Below are positions 8,292 to 16,664 of a stretch of DNA of 64,000 nucleotides, one piece after another; the stretch's first letter is position 1, and each line of letters opens with the position of its first letter. Below the pieces are notes generated by a model. That model was not told where the DNA came from, made no database searches, and saw only the letters and a program-made list of their open reading frames with translations. The stretch covers positions 62,001-126,000 of the forward strand of contig CAUZDW010000001.1 of NCBI GenBank assembly GCA_963578825.1, given 5' to 3'. The stretch comes from JAJDNS01 sp963578825 (GTDB lineage: Bacteria; Acidobacteriota; Vicinamibacteria; Fen-336). The translations under genes were made by a program, and so were the position numbers.

Positions 8292-9505
8292 CCTGCGGCC
8301 AGCTCTTCCGTTTTGCGCCCTCGGAGGGCCAGGACCCGCTCGATCACCTCGCCGACCACGCTGTCCGGCGTGGACGCGCCGGCTGTGAGGCCCACGGTCA
8401 CCGGCCCGCCGGGGAGCCAGTCGGAGGAGGTCGTGACCGCGCCACCGCCCACCGGCCGATGGTGCAGGGCCGTCCCGTCGATCTGGTCCGCCCCGCTGAT
8501 GTGGTAGGTGGGCAGACGCTCCGCGCAGATGCGAGCGAGCGCCTGGGTGTTGCTCGAGTTGTAGCCTCCGATCACGACCATGAGGTCGAGCTCGCCCTGG
8601 GCGAGCATCTTGAGCACCGCGTCCTGGCGATCCTCGGTGGCCGAGCAGATGGTGTCGAAAGCCCGGAACCTCTCGGAGAGCGCCTCCTGGCCCCACCGGT
8701 CGCGCATGGCCACCCGGAGCATCTCCTGGATCTCCAGGCTCTCGCTCATCAGCATGGTCGTCTGGTTTGCCAGGCCCACGCGCTGGAGATCCCTCTCGGG
8801 TTCGAAGCCGGGGCTCATCGCCTGGGCGAAGCGCTCGAGGAGCTGGGCGCCGGATAGCTCTCCGCGAATGAAGGCACATACGTCTTCCGCCTCCCCGCGA
8901 TTGCGAACGCAGATGTAGTGACCTCCCGGGTGCGTGAGGGCCTGGGAAGCGGTAGCCTTCGTCTCCTCGTGGAAGTGCTTGCCGTGAATGACCGCCGTGA
9001 AGCCGTTGCGAGCATAGATGTGGACGTTCTTCCAGACGTTGAGGACGCTCCCACAGGTCGTGTCGACGAGGACGCATTCCTTGGATCGAAGGTGCTCGAG
9101 CTCCGCCACCGACACTCCGAAAGCCGGGATGATCACGACGTCGGTGGCCTCGACGACGGCGTACCGCTTAGCGGGATCGGAATCGTCGGGAAGAATCCGG
9201 ATGCCCAGGGCCTCGATCCGGCCGTTCACCTCGGGGTTGTGAATGATTTCCCCGGAAAGGAAGATCCGACGGTCAGGGAACTTCTCCCGGGTCTCGTAGG
9301 CGTACTCCACAGCCCGATCCACGCCGTAGCAGAATCCGAACTCCCGGGCCAGCTTGATGCGAACGTCCCCTGCACGAGCCACGTACCCGAGCCCCTTCAG
9401 GCGCTCGACCACCTCCGAGTGGTAGCTCTTGGCGAGCACCGGCCGCACCGCGGCCTTCAGGTTGAAGCCCTTCCGAAAGTACGTCTGTGACGGCTGTTCG
9501 CTCAT
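8288..9505 (-). CDS. ispH: IspH (LytB), HMBPP reductase
   Basis: The [4Fe-4S] enzyme that converts HMBPP to IPP and DMAPP at the end of the MEP isoprenoid pathway. The three cluster cysteines are visible in EFGFCYGVDRA, LVDTTCGSVLN and FDTICSATEDRQDA. At 405 residues it is the long form (with an extra N-terminal 60 residues and insertions) known from cyanobacteria, plants and some other phyla rather than the roughly 315-residue E. coli form. It starts with ATG at 9505 and lies 56 bases downstream of pstB1, so it may share the phosphate transcript or have its own promoter. Confidence 0.93.
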   Translation of the reverse strand: MSEQPSQTYFRKGFNLKAAVRPVLAKSYHSEVVERLKGLGYVARAGDVRIKLAREFGFCYGVDRAVEYAYETREKFPDRRIFLSGEIIHNPEVNGRIEALGIRILPDDSDPAKRYAVVEATDVVIIPAFGVSVAELEHLRSKECVLVDTTCGSVLNVWKNVHIYARNGFTAVIHGKHFHEETKATASQALTHPGGHYICVRNRGEAEDVCAFIRGELSGAQLLERFAQAMSPGFEPERDLQRVGLANQTTMLMSESLEIQEMLRVAMRDRWGQEALSERFRAFDTICSATEDRQDAVLKMLAQGELDLMVVIGGYNSSNTQALARICAERLPTYHISGADQIDGTALHHRPVGGGAVTTSSDWLPGGPVTVGLTAGASTPDSVVGEVIERVLALRGRKTEELAAG

Positions 9506-9537
9506 GAGGATCCCTGGAGACCAGCATACCCTATGCG

Positions 9538-9551
9538 GGGGTCATGACCCC
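9538..9551. repeat. Perfect 14-bp palindrome between pstB1 and ispH
   Basis: GGGGTCA followed directly by TGACCCC, just after the pstB1 stop and 33 bases before the ispH start. It could be a dyad operator or part of a weak terminator; there is no T-tract, so a classical Rho-independent terminator is not supported. Confidence 0.4.
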
Positions 9552-9561
9552 TTCCGGCGCT

Positions 9562-10335
9562 TCAAGCGTAGCGTCCTTCGATGTACTCCGCGGTCCGGGG
9601 GTTCCGGGGACTGAGGAAGAGATCCTCGGTGCGGGAGTGCTCGACCACCTTGCCCAGGAGCATGAAGACGCACTCGTCGCTGGCACGCCGGGCCTGGGCC
9701 ATGTTGTGCGTCACGACCACGATCGTGTAGCGGCCGCGCAGCTCGAACATCAGCTCCTCGATGGCCCGGGTTCCCTCGACGTCGAGGGCGGAGGCGGGCT
9801 CGTCCATCAGGATGAGGTCGGGCTTGAGGGGCAGCAGCCGAGCGACGCACAGCTTCTGCTGCTGCTCGAGGAGGAGCCCGGTCGCCTCGGTGTCGAGGCG
9901 GTCCTTCAGGTCCCTCCACAGGCCCACCACGGTGAGGGCCTCCTCCACGACCTGGTCCATGGCGGCCCTCTTCAGCTCGCGCCGGGGCGAATGGATGCGC
10001 AGGCCGAAGACGACGTTCTCGTACACCGAGATTGGCAGGGGGTTCGGCCGCTGGAACACCATCCCCACAGACTTGCGGAGCTCGACGAGGGCCACCTCGG
10101 GGGCGTAGGCGTTGTCGCCGAAGATCCGGATCTCACCGGTGGTCTTGACGTTGCCGTAGCGCTCGTTGGTGCGGTTGAAGCACCGAAGCAGAGTCGTCTT
10201 GCCGCAGCCGCTCGGGCCGATGAGCGACGTGATGATTCCCTGCTTGATGTCGATCGACACGTCGATGAGAGCCTGGAACGAGCCGTACCAGAGGTTGACG
10301 CTCCGCGTCTCGATGGCGAGCGAAGCCTCGCTCAT
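9562..10335 (-). CDS. pstB: PstB-like phosphate ABC ATPase with degenerate signature motif (PstB1)
   Basis: ATP-binding subunit of the Pst high-affinity phosphate importer. The 257-residue product has Walker A GPSGCGKTT (40-48), Q-loop glutamine in GMVFQRPNP (Q95), Walker B LILMDEP with catalytic Glu (E179) and switch His in VTHNM (H210), all as in E. coli PstB. The ABC signature is abnormal: where PstB has SLSGGQQQRLCIAR, this protein reads GLLLEQQQKLCVAR, so Ser and both Gly of LSGGQ are lost (154-158). Its ATG overlaps the stop of the second ATPase gene (ATGA), suggesting coupled, equal synthesis. It probably pairs with that second ATPase, which supplies the missing signature. Confidence 0.9.
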   Translation of the reverse strand: MSEASLAIETRSVNLWYGSFQALIDVSIDIKQGIITSLIGPSGCGKTTLLRCFNRTNERYGNVKTTGEIRIFGDNAYAPEVALVELRKSVGMVFQRPNPLPISVYENVVFGLRIHSPRRELKRAAMDQVVEEALTVVGLWRDLKDRLDTEATGLLLEQQQKLCVARLLPLKPDLILMDEPASALDVEGTRAIEELMFELRGRYTIVVVTHNMAQARRASDECVFMLLGKVVEHSRTEDLFLSPRNPRTAEYIEGRYA

Positions 10336-11096
10336 CCGAAGACCCCACGCACGTAGTCCCGGGTGCGCTTGTCGCCCGGCTCGTCGGAGAACATCGCCTC
10401 GGTGGTGTCGAGCTCGATGATGTCCCCGTTCCAGAGAAACATCGTGCGGTTCGCCAGGCGCCGAGCCTGCTGGATCAGGTTGGTCACGAGAATGATCGTG
10501 ATCTCCTCCCTGAGCTCCAGCAGCACGTCCTCGATGCGCATGGTCGTGACAGGATCGATAGCGATGGAAAACTCGTCCAGGCAGAGGATCTCGGGCTCGT
10601 GGGAGAGCGCCCGGGCAATGGTGAGACGCTGCTGCTGGCCGCCCGACAGCGCCGTTCCCAGGCTGTCGAGCCGGTCCTTCACTTCGTCCCAGAGAGCGGC
10701 CTGTCGGAGGCAGCGCTCGACAATGGGGTCGAGGTCCGCCTTTCGAGCGAGCCCGGCGCTGCGTGGGGCGAAGGCCACGTTGTCGTAGATGCTCAGCGGC
10801 AGCCCCACCGGGAGCGGAGCAACCATTCCGATCCTGCGCCGGAGGGCGAAGACGTCCTTTACGCGGCGAACGTCCTCTCCGTCCACCTTGATCGTCCCCC
10901 GGACGACAGCGGTGGCGGTGAAGTCGATCGTGCGGTTGAGGCATCTCAGGAGCGAGGTCTTCCCCGACTGCCCGGGTCCGATGATGGCGAGGATCTCGTT
11001 TTGCTCGACGTCGAAGGTGATCCCGTGGATCACCTCCTCGGAGGCGTACGAGAGGCGGAGCTCCTCGACCTCGACCTTGGGCGTGGCCTGGCTCAC
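10332..11096 (-). CDS. PstB-like ABC ATPase lacking Q-loop Gln and switch His (PstB2)
   Basis: A second ATPase of the same operon, 254 residues, clearly a PstB relative (YDNVAFAPR, LWDEVKDRL, LSGGQQQRLTIARAL). Walker A GPGQSGKTS (40-48) and the signature LSGGQ (150-154) are intact and the Walker B Glu is present (LCLDEF, E175). However, the Q-loop GMVFQ is GMVAP (Gln to Pro94), the switch histidine of THN is VTNLI (His to Asn206), and the Pro after Walker B is Phe. Such a protein should not be a competent homodimer but could donate its signature to PstB1. It starts four bases after the pstA stop and overlaps pstB1 by ATGA. Confidence 0.88.
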   Translation of the reverse strand: MSQATPKVEVEELRLSYASEEVIHGITFDVEQNEILAIIGPGQSGKTSLLRCLNRTIDFTATAVVRGTIKVDGEDVRRVKDVFALRRRIGMVAPLPVGLPLSIYDNVAFAPRSAGLARKADLDPIVERCLRQAALWDEVKDRLDSLGTALSGGQQQRLTIARALSHEPEILCLDEFSIAIDPVTTMRIEDVLLELREEITIILVTNLIQQARRLANRTMFLWNGDIIELDTTEAMFSDEPGDKRTRDYVRGVFG

Positions 11097-11100
11097 CCTC

Positions 11101-12015
11101 TCACCACTTCTTCCGGCTCCTGAGCCAGGCCCGCGCGGCGATAGCGGCGGCGTTCACGATGAGCACCGTGCCCAGGAGAACGACGGCGGTGGCATTCTGG
11201 AGCGACGGCCGGACGTTGGGGACCTGGGTCGCCAGGGTGTAGAGGTGCATGGAGAGCGCCATGCACTGCTCGCCGAGGCTGTAGGGGAAGAGCTCGCCCT
11301 TGCTCACCGATTTGAAGAAGACCGCACCCGTGAACATGATCGGTGCGGTCTCGCCCGCGGCCCGGCTCACCTGAAGAATGATCCCGGTGAGAATCCCGCT
11401 GATCGAGTTGGGCAGGACCACCGCCTTGATGGTCTGCCAGCGCGTGGCCCCCACGTTCCAGCAGGCCTCGCGGAAGGACATGGGAACCGAAGCGAGCGCC
11501 TCGCGGGTGCTGGCGATGATCACCGGGAGCGTCATGATCGCCAGGGTGAGCGAAGCGGAGATGATCGAGTACCCGAAGCGGGCGGCGTAGACGAAAGCGC
11601 CCAGGCCGAAGAGCGCGTGCACGATGCTCGGCACCCCGGCCAGGTTGATGACCGCGAGATTGACCACCCGATTGAACCAGCTGTCCTTCGCGTACTCGTT
11701 GAGATAGACCGCGGCCAGGACCCCTATCGGAGCCGAGACAGCCAGGGAGATCCCCACGAGATACAGGGTGCCCACGAAGGCCGGCCAGATGCCCCCCTCG
11801 GTCATGCCCTTTCGAGGAACATCCACGATGAACGACCAGCTGAGCGACGGCCAGGCGAGCCAGACGAGGTAGGCGAAGATCGCGATGAGGGGCAGCACCA
11901 TCGCCGCCGACATCAGGCCGAAGACGGCCCCCGCCAGCCTCTCCGCGCGCTCCTTGCGAGCTCCGAACGCGGTGCGGGCGAAGCGGCTGCGGGGCATGGC
12001 CTCGGTAGCCATCAC
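11101..12015 (-). CDS. pstA: PstA, phosphate ABC transporter permease
   Basis: Inner-membrane permease of the Pst importer; pairs with PstC to form the phosphate channel. The 304-residue protein has about six hydrophobic segments and the permease EAA-type loop (SFREACWNVGATRWQTIKAVVLP) that docks on the ATPases. The family marker GETAPIMFTGAVFF is present. ATG 12015 overlaps the pstC stop by four bases, and pstB2 follows after four bases. A single pstA and pstC accompany two different ATPases, which fits a heterodimeric ATPase pair better than two separate transporters. Confidence 0.92.
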   Translation of the reverse strand: MMATEAMPRSRFARTAFGARKERAERLAGAVFGLMSAAMVLPLIAIFAYLVWLAWPSLSWSFIVDVPRKGMTEGGIWPAFVGTLYLVGISLAVSAPIGVLAAVYLNEYAKDSWFNRVVNLAVINLAGVPSIVHALFGLGAFVYAARFGYSIISASLTLAIMTLPVIIASTREALASVPMSFREACWNVGATRWQTIKAVVLPNSISGILTGIILQVSRAAGETAPIMFTGAVFFKSVSKGELFPYSLGEQCMALSMHLYTLATQVPNVRPSLQNATAVVLLGTVLIVNAAAIAARAWLRSRKKW

Positions 12016-12938
12016 TTCCGCCGAACCCCGCGGATCACCAGATCCGCGGTCAGGTTGACGACGAAGGTGATCGTGAAGAGAAGCACACCCGTCAGGAACA
12101 GCACCCGGTAGTGGTCGGAGCCTGCGGGGGCCTCGCCGAGCTCGGCGGCGATGTTGGCGGTCAGGGTCCTCACGGAGTCGAGGATGCCGCCGGGGATCTG
12201 GACGGCGTGGCCGGTGGCCATGAGGACGGCCATCGTCTCTCCGACACCGCGGCCGACGCCGAGGAGGACCGCCGCAAGCAGTCCGTTGCGGGCCGCCGGG
12301 ATGAGCACCCGGTAGATGAGCTGCCAGCGGGTCGCCCCCAGGGCCAGGCCTGCCTCACGGTAGGAGTCGGGAACGGCCTTGAGCGCGTCCTCTCCGATCG
12401 AGACGATGATCGGCACGCTCATCAGCGCGAGGATGATGCCGCCGTTCAGGACGTTCACTCCGACCGGCGCTCCCGTGTACTGGACGAGCAGCCTGCTCAT
12501 GACCGTGAGGCCGATGAAGCCCCAGACGACGCTCGGGATGGCCGACAGCAGCTCGATCACGACCTTGAGCGTCTCCCGCACCCGGGGACCGCAGAACTCC
12601 GAGATGTAGATCGCCGCTCCCAGGCCGAAGGGCACGGCCAGAAGCATGGCGAGAACGGTGACGCTCGCCGTGCCGGCGGTCAGGGCGAGAGTGCCGTAGC
12701 GGACATTCAAGACGGAGGTCGGGTACCACTCGGTGCTGAAGAGAAACTGGCCGAGATGGAACGACTCGCTGGCCAGCACCGGGGCCGCTTCCCGGAAGAT
12801 GAAGAAGAAGATCGACAGCACGAAGATGATCGCGCTGAATCCGCTCAGGCGGATCAGGCCCTCGAGCAGCTTCTCCCCGACCACCGCCCAGCGGGACCGG
12901 CTGATTCTGTGGCGCCTGGCTCTTGGGTCGCTCGTCAT
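12012..12938 (-). CDS. pstC: PstC, phosphate ABC transporter permease
   Basis: The other permease of the Pst system. The 308-residue product has a long N-terminal helix (SGFSAIIFVLSIFFFIF), several further membrane segments, a permease loop (SYREAGLALGATRWQLIYRVLIP) and the GVGRGVGETMAVLMATGH segment characteristic of PstC. ATG at 12938, 45 bases after the pstS stop. The loop contacts an ATPase; because PstA and PstC differ, each may prefer one of the two PstB paralogues. Confidence 0.92.
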   Translation of the reverse strand: MTSDPRARRHRISRSRWAVVGEKLLEGLIRLSGFSAIIFVLSIFFFIFREAAPVLASESFHLGQFLFSTEWYPTSVLNVRYGTLALTAGTASVTVLAMLLAVPFGLGAAIYISEFCGPRVRETLKVVIELLSAIPSVVWGFIGLTVMSRLLVQYTGAPVGVNVLNGGIILALMSVPIIVSIGEDALKAVPDSYREAGLALGATRWQLIYRVLIPAARNGLLAAVLLGVGRGVGETMAVLMATGHAVQIPGGILDSVRTLTANIAAELGEAPAGSDHYRVLFLTGVLLFTITFVVNLTADLVIRGVRRK

Positions 12939-12983
12939 CGTGGGAGGCTCAGTGGCCGGAGAGTCAAGGCGCCAGCTCGGCGC

Positions 12984-13931
12984 TCAGTCCTCCCCGTTCC
13001 CTGGCTCGGGCTCGGGGTCCGGGGCGGGCTCGCTGGTGGCGAGAGGCACGTATCCGCTGTCCTCCATGATCTTCTGCCCCGCAGGCGACAGGATCCATTC
13101 GATGTACGCCTTCACGGCCCCCTCGGGCTCGCCCAGCGTGTACAGATGGAGCGAGCGGGCGAGGGGGTAGCTCCGGTTCTTCGTGTTCTCCACGGAGGGC
13201 TCGTACGAGGGCTCACCGGGTCCGGTTGTCAGACGCAGCATCTTCACGTGGTCCGTCGCGTAGCCCATGCCGCTGTAGCCGATGGCCGTGGGGGTCGTGC
13301 TCACCAGCTCCACGACCTCCTTGGAGCCGTTCAGGTCCCGGGAGCCGAGCTGGAAGTCCCGCTGGTCGAGGACGTGGTCGCGGAAGAACTCGTAGGTGCC
13401 GGAGCTGGACTGACGGCTGATCCGAACGATGGTGTCATCCGAGACTCCGGGGATTGTCACACCGATCTCGGACCACCGAGTGAGCGTCCCCCCCTCCACA
13501 TAGATCTCGCCGAGGCGCCCGAGCTCGATCTCGTCGAGTGGGTTGTCCTTGTGCACGTAGACGGCCAGGGCGTCGTAGCCCACGGTGAACTCCACCGGCC
13601 GCTTGCCGGTGTTCTTCTCGGCGGCCTCGATCTCCTGGGGCTTCAGGTCGCGGCTGGCATTGGCGATGTCGACGGCACCGCGGATGAGAGCGGCGATCCC
13701 CACGCCCGAGCCGCCCCCCGAGACCTCGACCTCGACCCCCGGCGCCACGCTGGCGTACTCCTCGGCCCACACCTGGGCCACGTTCACCATGGTGTCGGAA
13801 CCTTTGTTCTGGATGATCGTCGTCCCCTCGCCGTCGGGCCCCGTGGAGGGCCCACAGGCAACGAGGGCCGCCAGGGCGAGCAGACCCCCTGGGATCCGCA
13901 GGGGCAGCGTGAGTGTGGGCGGTCGTGTCAT
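12984..13931 (-). CDS. pstS: PstS, phosphate-binding lipoprotein
   Basis: Binds inorganic phosphate in the periplasm and delivers it to PstCA. I start at ATG 13931, which follows AGGAGAG; this opens a lipoprotein signal with lipobox LVAC, so the protein is likely membrane-anchored. The phosphate-binding signatures are visible: NKGSDTM near the mature N-terminus, SGGGSGVGIAAL, NASRDLKPQE and SSSGTYEFF. The C-terminus carries a short Pro/Glu/Asp-rich tail. The length of 315 residues is usual. The order phoU-pstS-pstC-pstA-pstB2-pstB1 places it second in the operon, 25 bases after phoU. Confidence 0.92.
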   Translation of the reverse strand: MTRPPTLTLPLRIPGGLLALAALVACGPSTGPDGEGTTIIQNKGSDTMVNVAQVWAEEYASVAPGVEVEVSGGGSGVGIAALIRGAVDIANASRDLKPQEIEAAEKNTGKRPVEFTVGYDALAVYVHKDNPLDEIELGRLGEIYVEGGTLTRWSEIGVTIPGVSDDTIVRISRQSSSGTYEFFRDHVLDQRDFQLGSRDLNGSKEVVELVSTTPTAIGYSGMGYATDHVKMLRLTTGPGEPSYEPSVENTKNRSYPLARSLHLYTLGEPEGAVKAYIEWILSPAGQKIMEDSGYVPLATSEPAPDPEPEPGNGED

Positions 13932-13956
13932 GGATCTCTCCTGCTGGTGAAACGAC

Positions 13957-15063
13957 CTAGTCGGATGCGTTGCCGAGAACGGCTTCCACGAGCTCACGGA
14001 TGAGGCCCGAGAGGTGCTCGTATGCCCCGTCGTACGCCGCCTTGATCTCCTCCGGCGAGCCTTCGGCCTGCGACGGGTCGTCGAGACTCCAGTCCACGTA
14101 GACCATCTTTCGGGGGGTGCGGGGAAACGCATCCTGCACCTTGTGCGCCAGGCCGACCGTGACGTGGTAGCGATCGAGGTCGGGCACCTGGTACACGAAC
14201 TTGGGAGCGAGGCGGGTCACGTCGAGGCCCTTGTCTCGAAGGTAATCGAGGGTCTTCTTGTCGATCGACCCCGGCTCCAGTCCGGCGCTGGCGAAGACGA
14301 AACGAGGCTCGTTCAGCGACGTGGCGATGGACTCGGCCATCTGGCTCCGGCAGGAGTTGTGCTCGTCGACGAACAGGATCCGGAAGGTGTCGGAATCGGG
14401 GTGCTTGGCGTACTCGCCCGTGCACATGTAGAGCACTTCCATGCACACGTTGCGTGCCTGGTCACCCACCCGCTCGAATCGCCGACCGATGGTCATCAGC
14501 GGGGCGATTCCCTCGGGAGGGATCTTCTGCTCACGGACGAGCGACACCAGGTCCTTGTTGAACTTGCGTTTCAGCGCATCCACCGCCGGTTCGGCCTCCA
14601 TGGCCTTCTTCGCCAGCTCCACGTCCTGCCGGACGAAGGCCTCGACCGCATCGTGGAGCATGGGAATGGCCCTGTCCGCCATCTCGGCGACCCACTGCTT
14701 CAGCGACTCGGGGGCCTGGGGGAGCTTCCCGAGCTTGACCGCCTGGCGCGCAACGCTTTCGGCGTAGTCCCCCACCCGCTCGAGCTCCAGGTTGATCTTG
14801 ATCGTGCTGTAGGCGAAGCGGAGGTGCGCTCCCGCCGGCTGCTGCCGCACGAGGAAGTCGAGGCACAGCTGGTCGATCGCCTTCTCTTTCTCGTCGATGT
14901 ACTGGTCGCGGAGGATGACCGCGTAGGCCAGCTGTCGGTTGTCGTCGACGAAGGCGCGGACGCAGTCGCGGAGCGAGCGCTCGGCGACCGCCGACATCTC
15001 ACGCACCTCTCCCCGAATGCGTTCGATGTCGCGCTCAAGGGACTTCTCGAGGTGAGTGGCCAT
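13957..15063 (-). CDS. phoU: PhoU fused to an inactive ArsC/LMW-phosphatase-like domain
   Basis: Residues 1 to about 218 are a complete PhoU with two three-helix bundles and the metal-binding repeats (KINLELERVGDYAESVA and RRFERVGDQARNVC), the regulator that links Pst to phosphate signalling. Residues of about 226-368 are an extra ArsC/low-molecular-weight tyrosine phosphatase-like domain (RILFVDEHNSCRSQMAE, later VDWSLDDPSQAEGSPEEI). The catalytic cysteine of the family loop CTGNSCRS is aspartate here (D233), the next loop positions also differ (EH for TG), and the redox cysteine pair further on is missing. Arg239 of the loop remains, so anion binding is conceivable. I infer a sensory or binding role rather than catalysis. 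It is first in the pst operon, 109 bases after apbE. Confidence 0.88.
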   Translation of the reverse strand: MATHLEKSLERDIERIRGEVREMSAVAERSLRDCVRAFVDDNRQLAYAVILRDQYIDEKEKAIDQLCLDFLVRQQPAGAHLRFAYSTIKINLELERVGDYAESVARQAVKLGKLPQAPESLKQWVAEMADRAIPMLHDAVEAFVRQDVELAKKAMEAEPAVDALKRKFNKDLVSLVREQKIPPEGIAPLMTIGRRFERVGDQARNVCMEVLYMCTGEYAKHPDSDTFRILFVDEHNSCRSQMAESIATSLNEPRFVFASAGLEPGSIDKKTLDYLRDKGLDVTRLAPKFVYQVPDLDRYHVTVGLAHKVQDAFPRTPRKMVYVDWSLDDPSQAEGSPEEIKAAYDGAYEHLSGLIRELVEAVLGNASD

Positions 15064-15172
15064 GTCGTTCGCGGGCGGGTGGGAACGGTCGGGCGATCGA
15101 CTCTCACCCGAGGCGAACATAGCAGATGTGGGGTCTGGAGAACAACGGCGAGCGGCACGCCGGCGAGGCAGA

Positions 15173-16222
15173 TCAGCTCTCGGCCGCCGCGAGGCGGACG
15201 TCGGGCTCCGGGTCGAGTCCCACTCCCGTGCGAGAGCCGTGAACGACGATGGTCCGGGGCTCGTCCTCCAAGACCAGGAGCGCCACCGTGCCGGGGTGCT
15301 CGGCACAATAGACCCGGGCCAGGGCGCCTCCCCCCACCAGGAAAGCGGTGGCGAGAGCGTCGGCGCCGGCGGCGTCGTCCGAGATCACGGTGGCGCTCCG
15401 GACGCCGGCGGCAGGCCAGCCGGTTCGCGGGGCGATCACGTGCCCGAAGCGTCGGCCCTCCACCTCGAAGTGCTGCTCCCCCGCTCCGCTCGTGCCCAGC
15501 GCGGCGCGGCGGAGTCGAACGGTGGCCAGGGGCACACCGCCGGGACGAAGGCTCACCAGCCACTCGTCGCGCCCCCAGCCCAGGAAGCTGCTGCCACCGG
15601 CGTTGACCAGCGCCCGGCGCAGCCCGCGGTCGCGCAGGCTCTCCGCGATCCGGTCGAGCGACCAGCCCTTGCCGACGCTGCCGAGGTTGAGCTCCACGCC
15701 GGGAGCGTTGAAGCTCACGGTGCAGGCTGTCTCGTCGAGGCTCACCCGCTCCATGCCGACTCGAGCCCGCGAGGCGGCGATCTCCTCCTCCGACGGGAGG
15801 CGCCCCTGCCGGGCGAGGAAGCCCCACTCGCGACTCAGCGGCGTGCTCGTCGGATCGAACGCCCCACCGGTTGCGGCGTGGAGATCCCGGCACAGCACCA
15901 GGAGCGCCATGAGACCCGCCGACACGTCCACCGGCCCCGACGCAGCCTGCTTGTTCACCCGCTGAAGCTCGCTCGTGTCCCGAAAGACGGTGAGCACGTC
16001 CTCAAGGGCGTCGACCTGGTCGAGCGCCGCCCGAGCCTCCTTGACGAAACGCGCCTCCTCGGAGCCCAGAGTGACCTCGAACAGGCAGGCCATGGCGGGT
16101 CGGTGCACCCGGATCCAGTGGCCACTGCGATCGGTGGCCGAGGGGGCGAGGCTGCTCAGGAGCTCCCGGCGGTCGAAGCGCTCCCCCCCCGCTCCACCCC
16201 GGGATCGATCGCGGGCGCTCAG
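15173..16222 (-). CDS. apbE: ApbE-family FAD:protein FMN transferase
   Basis: Transfers FMN from FAD onto Thr/Ser of target flavoproteins outside the cytoplasmic membrane. Recognisable segments: HRPAMACLFEV at the start of the fold, GGAFDPT, LNLGSVGKGWSLDRIAE, ALVNAGGSS, and HVIAPRTGWPA near the flavin site, followed by the DALATAFLVGG Mg-binding region. The start is unusual. The fold begins before the only GTG (16108), and the best candidate is CTG 16222, whose TGA overlap with the DUF309 stop and upstream GGGAGGG suggest coupled non-AUG initiation. From there the N-terminus contains an RRELL patch that could be part of an export signal. GTG 16108 is the conservative alternative. Confidence 0.82.
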   Translation of the reverse strand: MSARDRSRGGAGGERFDRRELLSSLAPSATDRSGHWIRVHRPAMACLFEVTLGSEEARFVKEARAALDQVDALEDVLTVFRDTSELQRVNKQAASGPVDVSAGLMALLVLCRDLHAATGGAFDPTSTPLSREWGFLARQGRLPSEEEIAASRARVGMERVSLDETACTVSFNAPGVELNLGSVGKGWSLDRIAESLRDRGLRRALVNAGGSSFLGWGRDEWLVSLRPGGVPLATVRLRRAALGTSGAGEQHFEVEGRRFGHVIAPRTGWPAAGVRSATVISDDAAGADALATAFLVGGGALARVYCAEHPGTVALLVLEDEPRTIVVHGSRTGVGLDPEPDVRLAAAES

Positions 16223-16659
16223 CTTTGCCCTCCCGCCACCGTCGCCGGGGAAGTTGCTGCCGAAGCCGGGGCAAGCGAGAGGTGCGGAGGCGTTCGGCCC
16301 GACAGGTTCACGGGAGCCTGGGGATCCAGCGCCCGGCGCCAGCCGGCGACGGCGTCCCGAAGCTCGCCGAGCGCCAGGCCGGCGTAGTCGTCGGGATACC
16401 CTTCGAGCCGCTTCAGCGCCCGACCGAAGAGCCTCTCGGCCCCGACCCGATTGCCATTGCCGATGTGGTGGAACCCCACCGCCACCTGGATGAGACCCTG
16501 GAAGAAATCCCGGGACGGTCCGCGGACGCCTGCCCAGAGTTCCTCGAGCGTGTCGTGGCACTCGAAGAAGAGCCGGGCGTTGAACTCGCCCACTCCCTTC
16601 TCGTAGAGGGATCGCTCTTCTGCGGAGAGAACGGGAGCCGGGACGGCGCGAGCCTCCAT
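16219..16659 (-). CDS. DUF309 domain protein
   Basis: A small helical protein with the diagnostic motif FFECHDTLEELW followed by GLIQVAVGFHHIGNGN, as in the uncharacterised DUF309 family (metal-binding-looking His/Glu helices). The C-terminal 35 residues are low-complexity Pro/Ala/Ser and outside the domain. The function is unknown. ATG 16659 is used; a TTG at 16668 overlapping the ppk stop (TTGA) is also possible. It sits between ppk and apbE with overlapping ends on both sides, so it is co-translated with polyphosphate kinase. Confidence 0.75.
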   Translation of the reverse strand: MEARAVPAPVLSAEERSLYEKGVGEFNARLFFECHDTLEELWAGVRGPSRDFFQGLIQVAVGFHHIGNGNRVGAERLFGRALKRLEGYPDDYAGLALGELRDAVAGWRRALDPQAPVNLSGRTPPHLSLAPASAATSPATVAGGQS

Positions 16660-16664
16660 CCCCG

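Noticed and set aside
9538..9551. Palindrome as a Rho-independent terminator of the pst operon
   Set aside because: No T-tract on either strand; kept only as a repeat.
15064..15172. Pho box upstream of phoU
   Set aside because: No CTGTCAT-like direct repeats with 11-base spacing seen; PhoB-type control cannot be claimed.
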